A DNA stretch of 50,425 nt from Spirochaetia bacterium (GTDB lineage Bacteria > Spirochaetota > Leptospiria > Leptospirales > Leptonemataceae): NCBI GenBank assembly GCA_009885105.1, contig VFLI01000047.1:1-50425 (forward strand), given 5' to 3'. Under the pieces are notes generated by a model. It had not been told where the DNA came from. It made no database searches and saw only the letters and a program-made list of their open reading frames with translations. The translations under genes and the position numbers were made by a program. Of the stretch, positions 8,720-16,679 are shown in pieces. How positions within the stretch are numbered: the first letter of the stretch is position 1; every line of letters begins with the position of its first letter.

Positions 8720-10899
8720 TTAATACTTCTTTTTTCGGCTTTTTCCGGTGGATTTGCCGGACTGCAGCCAGCGAACAGTGATCGGCAGCTGCTTCCCCTT
8801 CGCCTCAATAGTTAGGGGGCCGGAAAGCCGGTATTTCTTCTTCAATTTTTTCGCAGTGTCTTCAGATATCAGAATTTTTCCCGCTCCGGAATGGGATTCT
8901 ATACGGGACGCGGTATTTACTACATCGCCGATAATCGTATTGTCTTTTCGCAGATCACCACCCACATTACCTCGGATGACTTTTCCCGTATTGATGCCGA
9001 TACGGAGCCTGAGCCCTTTCGGAGCACCGCGCTCTTTCTGTATCTCGATTGCGGCCTGAACGGCCTGGTCCGGGTCTTTAAAAATTGCCAGGAAAGCATC
9101 ACCCATGAATTTATCAATATCTCCTTCATTCGCATACACTGCGGCCGCGGCCGGCTCAAAAAAAATGTTCAACCGGGCAATTACCGCTTTCGGTTTGAGA
9201 TTTTCAGAAATTCGCGTGAAACTTACGATATCGGCGAAGAGGCAGGTGATTTCAAGCTCCTCTTCTTCAATGTGAAGCCGGCCTTCGCCTGACAAAAAAT
9301 CGGCTTTTTCCCAGGTTGATTTTGATATGTATTGCCGGATGATCTGCTGCATGAGCGTCATTCGAATGGAGTCGGTATTGAGCTGCATATTCTGGTCCTG
9401 GATTTTTTCATCATCCTGTCCAGGTGATCCGCCATCTCATTGAAGGAATTGGTCAGCAGTCCGATTTCATCGCCGGAATATGAGGCCACTCGGTTCGAGA
9501 AATTTCCGTTCTTCAGCTCCTTTGTTCCGTTGATCAGCAGCGTTATCGGGCGCGAAATTATCCGGGAGAAAAGCCAGCCGAAAAGACCGACAAAAACAGC
9601 GATCACGATACTTGTAAAAATTACTTTCCGGCGGAGACTGTACACGCTTTTGAAAGCTTCGTCCATGTCAATCTGGGCGACAATTGCCCAGTGAAGATCA
9701 TCAATTTTCAACGGAGCATATGAGGTCAGATCCTCGCGGCCGGTATAGTCAATAATTGTATCTTCGCCAGTTTTTCCCTGGAGCGCTTCTTTCGCGGCGG
9801 AATTGTTGATTTTTTGGAATAGGATGGTTGTCGAGTGGCGCCGCATATCTTCGACGCGGTTGCCCGAAATTAACGCCGCCCGGCGAAAAAATTCCGAGGG
9901 CTCTTCCAGCAGATGCCGCGAATCGTTTCGCATTGTGCTGTCATCGCCGATAAGATAGGTTTCTCCGGTTCTGCCCAGTCCTTCTTTTTCCCAGCTTCGG
10001 TTTCCTGTCATGATTTCATTGATCTCATCGATCGGCACTTCAGCGATAAGATAACCAATTCTTTTCTATCCGGAGAAGACAGGAGCTCCGGCGAACATTA
10101 CAGGCTTTCCTGTCGAAGGATCGTATTCATAAAAATCCACAAATCGCACAGTGCCGGGCGTCGAATCGGACAACGATTCGATCAAACGGGCAAAAAGCGT
10201 GTCCTTAATGTAATCAGTTCGCGTACTCTGCGCGAAATCGAGTTCTTTATCTGCGGAATAAACAATGACTCCGTTCGCGTTATCGACAAGATGAAGATCG
10301 CTGTAACCAAATTCATCCATGATACGGCGAAAGTATGGTTGATAGCGGCGGTGCATTTCAAAATAGCCGCCGCCGCCGGGGCCGTCCCATTCGTGCTTTC
10401 GTCCTGCCGGGAAAGGATTCTTGACAATGTATCTTAAATGCAGGAGAAGTCCGGCTGCAGTGCTCGGAATAAGACCGTGATGCGCAGAATCTAACAATTT
10501 AAGATAATATTGTTCTACTGAATGTCTGGAAAACTCATCAATACCAGCCGGCGCGGTATTGAGAGTCTGAAACGCCGCTGAAAAATTTTTCTGAGCATCG
10601 ACGGTCAGGGAATTTTGTGAGACAACGGCCAGTTCGTGCTTTATCTGTTTGAAGTAACTCTCAATATGTGTGGCCCTGGCCGATCGGAGAGTGGCCATAT
10701 GTTTGAATGATTCCTGGCGGATCGAATCGCGAGCATTGAGATAAGAGAACCAGTTAGTCACGAGAATAGAGATAAGACCTATTGCCAGGAAGGAGAAGAT
10801 CAGTTTGGTCCGAATACTGTTGAATCGGAGCATCAAAAAATTCACAGGTGAATCTGGCTCCTTAATGCGGTCCAGTTTACGTTGGATAAAGTTTTTCAT
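8720..10899 (-). pseudogene. membrane-bound adenylate/guanylate cyclase (dCACHE-HAMP-cyclase), disrupted by a stop and a frameshift
   Basis: Read together, three pieces make one receptor cyclase. 10899-10066: cytoplasmic start, first membrane helix (residues about 30-50), and the beginning of a periplasmic dCACHE-like sensor ending PVMFAGAPVFSG then TAG (10068-10066). The same frame continues without shift as KRIGYLIAEVPIDEI, so this is an in-frame stop. 10065-9410: rest of the sensor, second membrane helix and a HAMP domain ending NEMADHLDRMMKK. At the T6 run 9403-9408 one base is missing; restoring it gives KIQDQNMQLN and the class III cyclase domain to 8720 (ITCLFADIVSFTRISENL, DIDKFMGDAFLAIF, LRIGINTGKVIRGN, GDVVNTASRIES). 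Both catalytic metal Asp regions are intact. It ends the minus-strand operon that begins at 13234. Confidence 0.85.
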
Positions 10900-10902
10900 T
10901 TA

Positions 10903-11544
10903 TTAATTCTTCATCGCCTTTGTCATTATGCTGTCCGCGATGACATGATTCAGTGAAGTCGGAACAAACCGAACCAAGAAATTTGTTAACTTCGCGCGAA
11001 AACCCGGTATGATCAACAACTTTTCTTTGCGCAGCCCCTTTAATATTTCATCGACTGCTTTTTCGACAGACAGAGTGCCGGCAAAGGCCTTCGGCGCGCT
11101 GGTTGCTTTTGGACGAAATTCGCGTTCGCGAACGACCATCGGCATTTCCACTTCCGGCGGACAGATAACGGATACACTGAGATTCTTTTGTTTCCACTCC
11201 ATGCGAATTACCTGAGCCAGACCGACGACGCCAAATTTGGAGGCCGCATAAGCCGCGTACCCGTAACTGCCGACTATTCCCGCCAGGGAGGCGATGAGAG
11301 CCAGACGTCCGCCGGGGCGGAGCAGATTTTCCACAGCTTCCGGATTCGCAACGTCCAGTTTGGATGTGCGGAATTTTTCTTTTGAGACGCCCGTTGCTTC
11401 GCGAAATGTCGACAGAGCTTCGCCGCGGAACTTCAGATCGAAAACGGCCAGAATGGCGCCTTCCTTCAGGAGCTGTCTGCCGGCTTCCAGTCCGATTCCG
11501 CTGCCGGCTCCGGTAATATAAACAGTCTTTCCCTTAAAATCCAT
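10903..11544 (-). CDS. short-chain dehydrogenase/reductase lacking an internal segment
   Basis: The frame is open for 213 residues, about 50-60 short of a classical SDR. It keeps the cofactor motif TGAGSGIG (11-18), an Asp at 36 after beta-2, the Ser at 86 and the Tyr99-xxx-Lys103 pair (YAASK), and an ordinary C-terminus (FLVRFVP). Between VANPEAVENLL and RPGGRLALIASLAGI the stretch that should hold the NNAG motif, the catalytic Asn and helices 4-5 is missing, without loss of frame. The Rossmann sheet would be incomplete, so activity is doubtful. AAGGCAG lies 8 bases before the ATG. The gene begins 42 bases after the broken lyase gene and its stop is 3 bases before the broken cyclase, so it is the middle of one decayed operon. 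Confidence 0.8.
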   Translation of the reverse strand: MDFKGKTVYITGAGSGIGLEAGRQLLKEGAILAVFDLKFRGEALSTFREATGVSKEKFRTSKLDVANPEAVENLLRPGGRLALIASLAGIVGSYGYAAYAASKFGVVGLAQVIRMEWKQKNLSVSVICPPEVEMPMVVREREFRPKATSAPKAFAGTLSVEKAVDEILKGLRKEKLLIIPGFRAKLTNFLVRFVPTSLNHVIADSIMTKAMKN

Positions 11545-11586
11545 ATAATCTGCCTTGATTTCCTGGCGTCCCTTTTTGCGCGCCTG

Positions 11587-13234
11587 TCATCTGCCTGCCC
11601 GCGCTGGTGTAACATACATATCCGGATCGATGCAGACGATCTTCGGCCTGCCGCCTTCAATGGAGGCAGCTGGTAAATTGGAATTGGAAGTGGATACCTG
11701 GTCGTCTTCCAGAAAAATAAAATCGCGCATGAAAGCGACGCGGGTGGGGCTGGGATAGCTAATGAATCTCTCGGTGACGGGATTGAAGCGGAACCAGCGG
11801 TCGGACAGATTTGATGTGATCCAGATTTCTCCGGTGCGGGGATGCACGTTGAGCGCATACGACGCGGCCCCTGACGGGGAGTGTCAAATTCGTAAACTTC
11901 CAGAGTATAAGGGTCCAGGCGGCCGATCCGGTTTGCGTAAAGTTTCGAATACCAGACCGATCCGTCGACGGGATTGATGTCGATTCCGTAGGGCAGGTTG
12001 AGAACATTGTGCCCTTCGCCGCTTGTTTTATGATGCGAAAGCGTAACGTAGAAATCGTGCTTTCCAAACCATGAGGCAACGCGCAGAATTGTCGGGAGCA
12101 ATGCGTCCGCCAGCCATCGCCAGAATCCATTGGAAGGCAGATCGATGATTGTCATGTCATGAGTTTTGATGTCCATTTTTCCGATCTGATTGGAGAGGGC
12201 GAAAGTGAACCAGAGAGTTCCCTGACGGTCAAAGCGAAGCGTGTGCGGGAACAGAGTATCGCCTCCATTTGGATAAAATTCGAATTTTCTTGAAACAGGA
12301 TCAAATATGCAGATTTCCGCTGCAAGAGAGCAGGTAATATACATTTTTCCATCCGGGCCCTCCACAATGCTGTGCGGTCCGTGCCGAGCGGCGAAAGTAC
12401 CCAGGGGAGCAACGCCGCCTTCGAATTTACCTCACAGAGGCAGACCGTTCTCCGGCAGTTTGAGATCTTCCATTTTGTTTGTTCGGGGATCGAAAATCCA
12501 GAGATGGTCTACGCTCATGTCGACGCCGTAACTTTTTCCGTCTTTGCCGGCCTCAACGTCATGCACATAATTGATGCCGGTTCCGAACGACCTTTCGCGC
12601 ACCTTCGCGCGCGGAAGCTCCAGGGACACATCGGGTGTGAGCACGGTTTCAACAGGATTCTCTTTAAACGACGCTGCCAGGATTCTTCTGAATTCTCTGC
12701 CGTCTTCCCAGGTGATGACGGAGCCGTAGCCCTCCATGCGCGAGATGACAGTTGCCCACTGGTCCTCAGTTTTTGTGCGTCGGGTCCACATATAGCCGAA
12801 CTGATGACAGAACTGGCACTGGCTGACAGAGTCGGAACGGATGCGCGCGTCCTCCCATTTGATAGTCGCCGCATGCGCGCTGGCCGGAAGATCGTTGGAG
12901 TATTCCAGTCTGCCGGCATGATGGAGCAGGACGATTCTGCCGGTGTTTGCGCCGGGAAGCCGCTGTGTGGAATCGGCGAATCCATAAGCGCGCACACGGA
13001 ATGACGCTACGCCGTCAACCTTCGAGGGGAGCAGATAGCTTCCTGCGGGATTTGTATACACGGATTCACTGTAGCCATTTGTGTCTGTTACGGTGACGAT
13101 GGCACCGGATATCGGCCGTCCCGATTCCGTAACAACCCGCCCTGCGAATGTCCGGCTCAGCAGCGCCTGAGATATCAGGAACAGAGGAAGGAAAACTGCC
13201 GGAAAAAATTAAATATATTGATAATAAATCTCAT
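11587..13234 (-). pseudogene. secreted virginiamycin-B-lyase-like beta-propeller with carboxypeptidase-regulatory-like and CxxCH domains; three lesions
   Basis: Behind a good GTGGAG site, ATG 13234 begins a signal peptide that goes out of frame at the A6 run 13203-13208; adding one base gives FFPAVFLPLFLISQALLSRT. Then come a carboxypeptidase-regulatory-like Ig domain (GRVVTESGRPISGAIVTVTD), a short cytochrome-c-like segment with CQFCH, and NHL/streptogramin-lyase propeller blades (HGPHSIVEGPDGKMYITC, FPHTLRFDRQGTLWFT, YGIDINPVDGSVWYS, YALNVHPRTGEIWITS). An in-frame TGA interrupts it at 12434-12432, and a missing base in the G4 run 11876-11879 shifts it again. Proteins with this order are periplasmic and of unknown substrate. 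Total intact length would be about 548 residues. It would have been the first gene of the operon with the SDR and cyclase. Confidence 0.8.
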
Positions 13235-13382
13235 GTTATTCTCCACGGTGGATTGTTAAAAACTACTTCTATCACGGCAGCCGCTTTGATGTGGCGTTGG
13301 ATCTGGTTTTTTTTAACGGCAGCTTATAGCTGAAAACGTCAGGTAACCATCGGGATTTTTATGAGAATGATGCCCTTTGTAT

Positions 13383-13568
13383 CTATTTGTCAGCATCTTT
13401 TATGGATAATACTCTTTGTTCCGCTGTTTTTTTCAAGATTTCCAATTCAGCCGTACCTTTCTGCCAGAACAAGATTTCCTCTTCTCTTGATAATTTCGAT
13501 ATTGAAGATTGAACAGCTTCGGCGCCTTTTCTTTTCATTTCAACACAATCAAAATTTTTACTCTTCAT
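13383..13568 (-). CDS. small protein paired with a PIN-domain gene (antitoxin candidate)
   Basis: The 61-residue protein begins MKSKNFDCVEMKRKGAEAVQ and continues with LSREEEILFWQKGTAEL. Short proteins with the FDCVxMKxxG opening and an EExxFWQKGT middle are, as I recall them, regularly found beside PIN-domain genes of the type at 13558-14010. It overlaps the PIN gene by 11 bases, so the two are translationally coupled. It has no ribbon-helix-helix or AbrB signature I can recognise, so the antitoxin role is inferred from position and size. The charged, mostly helical sequence is compatible with wrapping around a PIN dimer. Confidence 0.6.
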   Translation of the reverse strand: MKSKNFDCVEMKRKGAEAVQSSISKLSREEEILFWQKGTAELEILKKTAEQRVLSIKDADK

Positions 13569-14010
13569 AATAAATTACCTCCGATGGACTATTGATAAAT
13601 ATTTCATTGAGACCTTGAATTCGATTCACCGCATTGTAAAGTTTAATTTTATCAAAGTGAACGATATGTTTGAAATTCCAGCTTACGATAATATCGGTTT
13701 TATTGATAGATGCTGTGGCAACATGCAATGCGTCGTCGGAAGATTTGGCTGTGACGATATTATGAAGCAAATATTGATCGCGAAGATCCAGACAGGCTTG
13801 GGAGATGGGTAAGATATCACAAAACGGCAGAAATTCTTCAAAGATCGATTTGACTTTTTGCGGCGCCTCCTGCAATTCTCGTCTGATAATATCAGAAATA
13901 CACAATTGGAATCGTCCATTTTTCACCTGGTCAAAAAACAAACTCGATGCTGCTTCAAATTCTACATCAAATACTCCGCCAAAAACTGAAGTGTCTGCAT
14001 ATACTTTCAT
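13558..14010 (-). CDS. PIN-domain ribonuclease-like protein (VapC-like)
   Basis: PIN domains are Mg-dependent RNases, mostly toxins. The 150-residue protein has the expected acidic residues: Asp6 in VYADTSVFGG, Glu45 in RRELQEAP, and Asp92-Asp93 in SSDDALHVATAS, followed by the IIVSWNFKHIV strand-turn that ends the fold. Its ATG lies in the stop codon of the upstream restriction-modification remnant (ATGA at 14010-14007), and its end overlaps the 61-residue partner. The three genes therefore form one coupled minus-strand unit. Catalytic residues look intact even though the upstream gene has lost large parts. Likely regulated by its partner; no operator was seen inside the coding overlap. Confidence 0.85.
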   Translation of the reverse strand: MKVYADTSVFGGVFDVEFEAASSLFFDQVKNGRFQLCISDIIRRELQEAPQKVKSIFEEFLPFCDILPISQACLDLRDQYLLHNIVTAKSSDDALHVATASINKTDIIVSWNFKHIVHFDKIKLYNAVNRIQGLNEIFINSPSEVIYYEE

Positions 14011-15206
14011 TTATCCCCCTCCACAGTCTGTATCTCTTCCTCCGTCAATCCATACAACTCATACACCAGCTTATCAATTGCGCCTTCCAGCACTTTCAAT
14101 GACAGATTCAGCTTCGTGACCTCGACTGCCTGATGGTCGATGTCCACGCCGAAAATATTGTTTAAAAGTATCCGCTTTTTTTCTTTCGTAGTTAAATGCC
14201 GATGGCCGCCCGGTCCCTCGTAAATAATTTCCGAATATTTGCGCGCCTGTTCGGCGTCTTTTTCTGAAATATTCTTTTCATACCAATCGCGGTGCCAGTC
14301 GAGCAAATACTGGTAAGCGAAAATTAAGAACGAGCCAGACCCGCAGGCCGGATCTAAAATTCGCAGCGGGCTGTGGCCTTTAACTTTCCCCGCTACCATT
14401 GGCGGAGTCTTGCCTTTCAATAATTCGCCGAGAGTATTCTCTACTATATACTTTACAATATATTGAGGCGTATAATAAACACCGCCTGCTTTTTTAACTT
14501 CCGGTTTCTCTTCGACCTTCGCCTGAACTACATAATTCAATGCATGAATATCAATGTCATTTCGCAGAGCGATGGATTTCGCCAGGTTATTGCGCCAGTT
14601 TTCCATTTCTTGCAGAAAAACTTTGTCGACGGGCGTAGTGCCCTTTTTCCTTTTTGCGTCTTTGACGAACTTATCAAAACTTCCCTTCAGGACTGAATCT
14701 TTTGCAAAAATAGAATGTATATATTCCCAATGTTCATGGTATTCATCGTACTTGCAATAGAAAATCCTGGCCGTTGAGGCTCTGTCTTTTATGTCGGGCT
14801 TGATCGTCGTGTCGTAGATCGCGAATTCTTCGAAATCGGTAAGAACGGAAACGGGCAGACCCGCATTCCAGGTATATCGTCGCAACTGGTAAGCCGGTCC
14901 GATGTCCTCTTTGATATGCACGGCCGGCTTTTTTGCTTCGAGAAAGAATTTTCTCTGACCGCCGATTCGGAACGAATAATCGGGCGCTTTTGTCGAACCT
15001 TCGACCTTGATGGCGTCTTCGCGGATGACGTCCTTATAGGCCTCGGCGAATCCTTGAGAATTATTAATATCCCAGCCCAGCTCGCGAAAAAAAGGATCTA
15101 TAAATTCAATCCGCGCCCTGGTTTCATTATAATTGGCGCTCTTGAATGCCTCATAATTCTGGCGAAATCGTTCAATCAGCTCCTGTATTTTATTCGGGAC
15201 GGCCAC
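14007..15206 (-). CDS. type IIG restriction-modification protein reduced by two in-frame internal deletions
   Basis: The N-terminus resembles the nuclease part of Eco57I-type fused restriction-methylases: Asp76 in KAPDYSF and Glu90-Ala-Lys92 in FFLEAKKP make a PD-(D/E)xK site. At residue 228, HALNYVVQ runs directly into AKVEEKPEVKKAGGVYYTP; the intervening helical segment (RIIDRIIFLRICEDRG-like in relatives, roughly 120 residues) is absent. SAM motif I DPACGSGSFL (285-294) and GVDIDHQAVEVTKL follow. At about 375, KVLEG joins AIDKLVYELYGLTEEEI, which is normally the extreme C-terminus, so the NPPY catalytic motif and target-recognition domain are gone. At 399 residues it is under half the usual size. 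The frame is open throughout. Methylation should be impossible; the nuclease site survives. The GTG start is a best guess. Confidence 0.8.
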   Translation of the reverse strand: MAVPNKIQELIERFRQNYEAFKSANYNETRARIEFIDPFFRELGWDINNSQGFAEAYKDVIREDAIKVEGSTKAPDYSFRIGGQRKFFLEAKKPAVHIKEDIGPAYQLRRYTWNAGLPVSVLTDFEEFAIYDTTIKPDIKDRASTARIFYCKYDEYHEHWEYIHSIFAKDSVLKGSFDKFVKDAKRKKGTTPVDKVFLQEMENWRNNLAKSIALRNDIDIHALNYVVQAKVEEKPEVKKAGGVYYTPQYIVKYIVENTLGELLKGKTPPMVAGKVKGHSPLRILDPACGSGSFLIFAYQYLLDWHRDWYEKNISEKDAEQARKYSEIIYEGPGGHRHLTTKEKKRILLNNIFGVDIDHQAVEVTKLNLSLKVLEGAIDKLVYELYGLTEEEIQTVEGDK

Positions 15207-15254
15207 GGACGTAAAGACCCCATAAAGATAGCCTGGTCAATAAAAAAAGCAGAG

Positions 15255-15276
15255 AAAAACCCGCCGGACCGGCGGG
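15255..15276 (-). terminator. Rho-independent terminator after the lipoprotein gene
   Basis: On the minus strand CCCGCCGG-T-CCGGCGGG (15276-15260) is followed at once by TTTTT (15259-15255). It begins about 10 bases after the stop codon of the 15287-15688 gene and separates it from the restriction-modification remnant. Confidence 0.85.
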
Positions 15277-15286
15277 CAGATTCATC

Positions 15287-15688
15287 TTATCTCTGGATTG
15301 TTGGAGCGATAGATTCTGATCGTACCGGTATGCCCGATTCTTCCAGTAAGGCAAGCGCTGTGCGATCCAGCTGGCGGGTGTGGGCTGTTCCGTCGGCGCA
15401 TCTGTAATCGACGGTGTATTTTGTGCTGATAATTCCCAGACAGGAATTCCAAATAAACTGGCCGAACGTGTATCGAACAACGACCTCAGAAACTGCTTTT
15501 CCGTTGCAGAGAGAAGTTGTTGCCGTCGATGGGCCCAGGAGCGGAAAAAGACATCCGCTGGATGTTTCCACGCTTTGCAGGCTGCCTCTGGCTCCGCTGG
15601 AGTCTGTGACCTGAACCAAAGTGCAGGAAATTAAAGCGGAAACTGCAAAAATCATGGTAAGAAAAATCTTTTTTATCATATTGGACAT
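15287..15688 (-). CDS. small lipoprotein, Bor-like
   Basis: The 133-residue product starts MSNMIKKIFLTMIFAVSALI then SC: a clear lipoprotein signal with lipobox LISC and Cys at 22. The mature part carries LCNGKAVSEVVVRYTFGQF, WNSCLGIISTKYTVDYRCAD, a layout (Cys-Asn-Gly, then a hydrophobic turn, then TVxYxC) that recalls the Bor/Iss lipoprotein family and some leptospiral TRL-like lipoproteins. The similarity is at pattern level only. Four further Cys could form two disulfides. GAGG precedes the ATG by 9 bases and a strong terminator follows, so this is a monocistronic gene. Outer-membrane or periplasmic location is inferred. Confidence 0.7.
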   Translation of the reverse strand: MSNMIKKIFLTMIFAVSALISCTLVQVTDSSGARGSLQSVETSSGCLFPLLGPSTATTSLCNGKAVSEVVVRYTFGQFIWNSCLGIISTKYTVDYRCADGTAHTRQLDRTALALLEESGIPVRSESIAPTIQR

Positions 15689-15776
15689 AGATAGGTACCT
15701 CGGGATGGATTGGCAGCAGAAAATGAATAAAAGTCAAGAAATTTATTTAATGGACTTAATAAAAAAGGAAAGGAAT

Positions 15777-16643
15777 ATGATGACAGTAGTGCGCCGCTTC
15801 ATTCAATTCTGTTTTCTATCCATGGCTCTGGCGTTGGCAGCCGTTTCCTGCTCGCGATACGTATACCGCACGGCCTATCAATCGGCGGATATTTTTGTTC
15901 TGAACAGAATTGATAAGTATTTTGATCTCAATCCCGAACAGGAAATATTTCTGAAAACCGCACTGAAGGGTCATCTTCAGAGACACAAAGCGCAGGAAAT
16001 GCCAAAATACGAGGCGCTTTTAGTGGAATGGAGAAAAAAGTCGGCGGACGGGCTGACGGGCGCGGAGGTCGACTGGCTGCTGGGGAAGATTAGAGTCTCG
16101 AGAAGAGATCTCATGCTTCAGATCAAACCGGACACGATCCAATTTCTTTCCACGCTGACCGACGAGCAGATCAACTACTTTGAAAAGAGCCTTGCCGATT
16201 TCGACGCCGATCTTGTGAAGAGCGCGGCCCTGACGCCGGAAAAGCGCATAGAGGAGAGAATCACGCGAATGCTGGAAACTTCGGAGGACTGGATCGGAGC
16301 GCTGAGTCCGGAGCAACTCTCAAAGATACGACAGCATGCGGGGGATTTTCCCGACTTCGCTCCCGTGCAGCTGCGCTTTCGCATAGAACGAGAACAACAG
16401 CTTGTTTCTTTTTTACGCAGCCATCCCGATGAGAAGACTCTATCCACCCGGCTCGACACCTGGCTTGTGGATATGGATGCGGGCAATCCGGACTATTACA
16501 AAAAACTGACGCAGGGCTGGAACGAACAGATGAAAAAATTTCTGCTGGAACTCGATCCTACCGTGAGCCCCGAGCAGCGCGCGCACGCTCTGAAAAAGAT
16601 CGACGATCTGATTGAAGATGTGCGAATTATGCGGACGCAGTAG
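15777..16643 (+). CDS. DUF6279-family lipoprotein
   Basis: The 288-residue protein begins with a signal ending LALAAVSC (lipidated Cys about residue 25). The body is helical and charged, with the DUF6279 hallmarks NRIDKYFDLNPEQEIFLKTA near the start, then LTDEQINYFEKSLAD and GALSPEQLSKIRQHA. Proteins of this family are periplasmic helical lipoproteins of unknown function, mostly known from gammaproteobacteria. The ATG at 15777 is preceded by AAAGGAAAGGA, which decides it against an upstream in-frame ATG at 15621 whose extension would read into the divergent gene. It shares an approximately 88-base divergent promoter region with the 15287-15688 lipoprotein. Confidence 0.8.
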   Translation: MMTVVRRFIQFCFLSMALALAAVSCSRYVYRTAYQSADIFVLNRIDKYFDLNPEQEIFLKTALKGHLQRHKAQEMPKYEALLVEWRKKSADGLTGAEVDWLLGKIRVSRRDLMLQIKPDTIQFLSTLTDEQINYFEKSLADFDADLVKSAALTPEKRIEERITRMLETSEDWIGALSPEQLSKIRQHAGDFPDFAPVQLRFRIEREQQLVSFLRSHPDEKTLSTRLDTWLVDMDAGNPDYYKKLTQGWNEQMKKFLLELDPTVSPEQRAHALKKIDDLIEDVRIMRTQ

Positions 16644-16679
16644 GGGGAGCAGTCAATCTTTTCCATATGTTTATACACC

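Noticed and set aside
8720..13234. Recoding of TAG or TGA as sense codons
   Set aside because: Only one of each occurs inside otherwise homologous frames, all other genes use both as ordinary stops, and no SECIS- or PYLIS-like structure is apparent; decay or sequence error is simpler.
13235..13382. Terminator of the PIN/partner unit at CAGCTTATAGCTG (about 13318-13332)
   Set aside because: A short 5-base-arm palindrome with no T-run in the correct direction; too weak to call.
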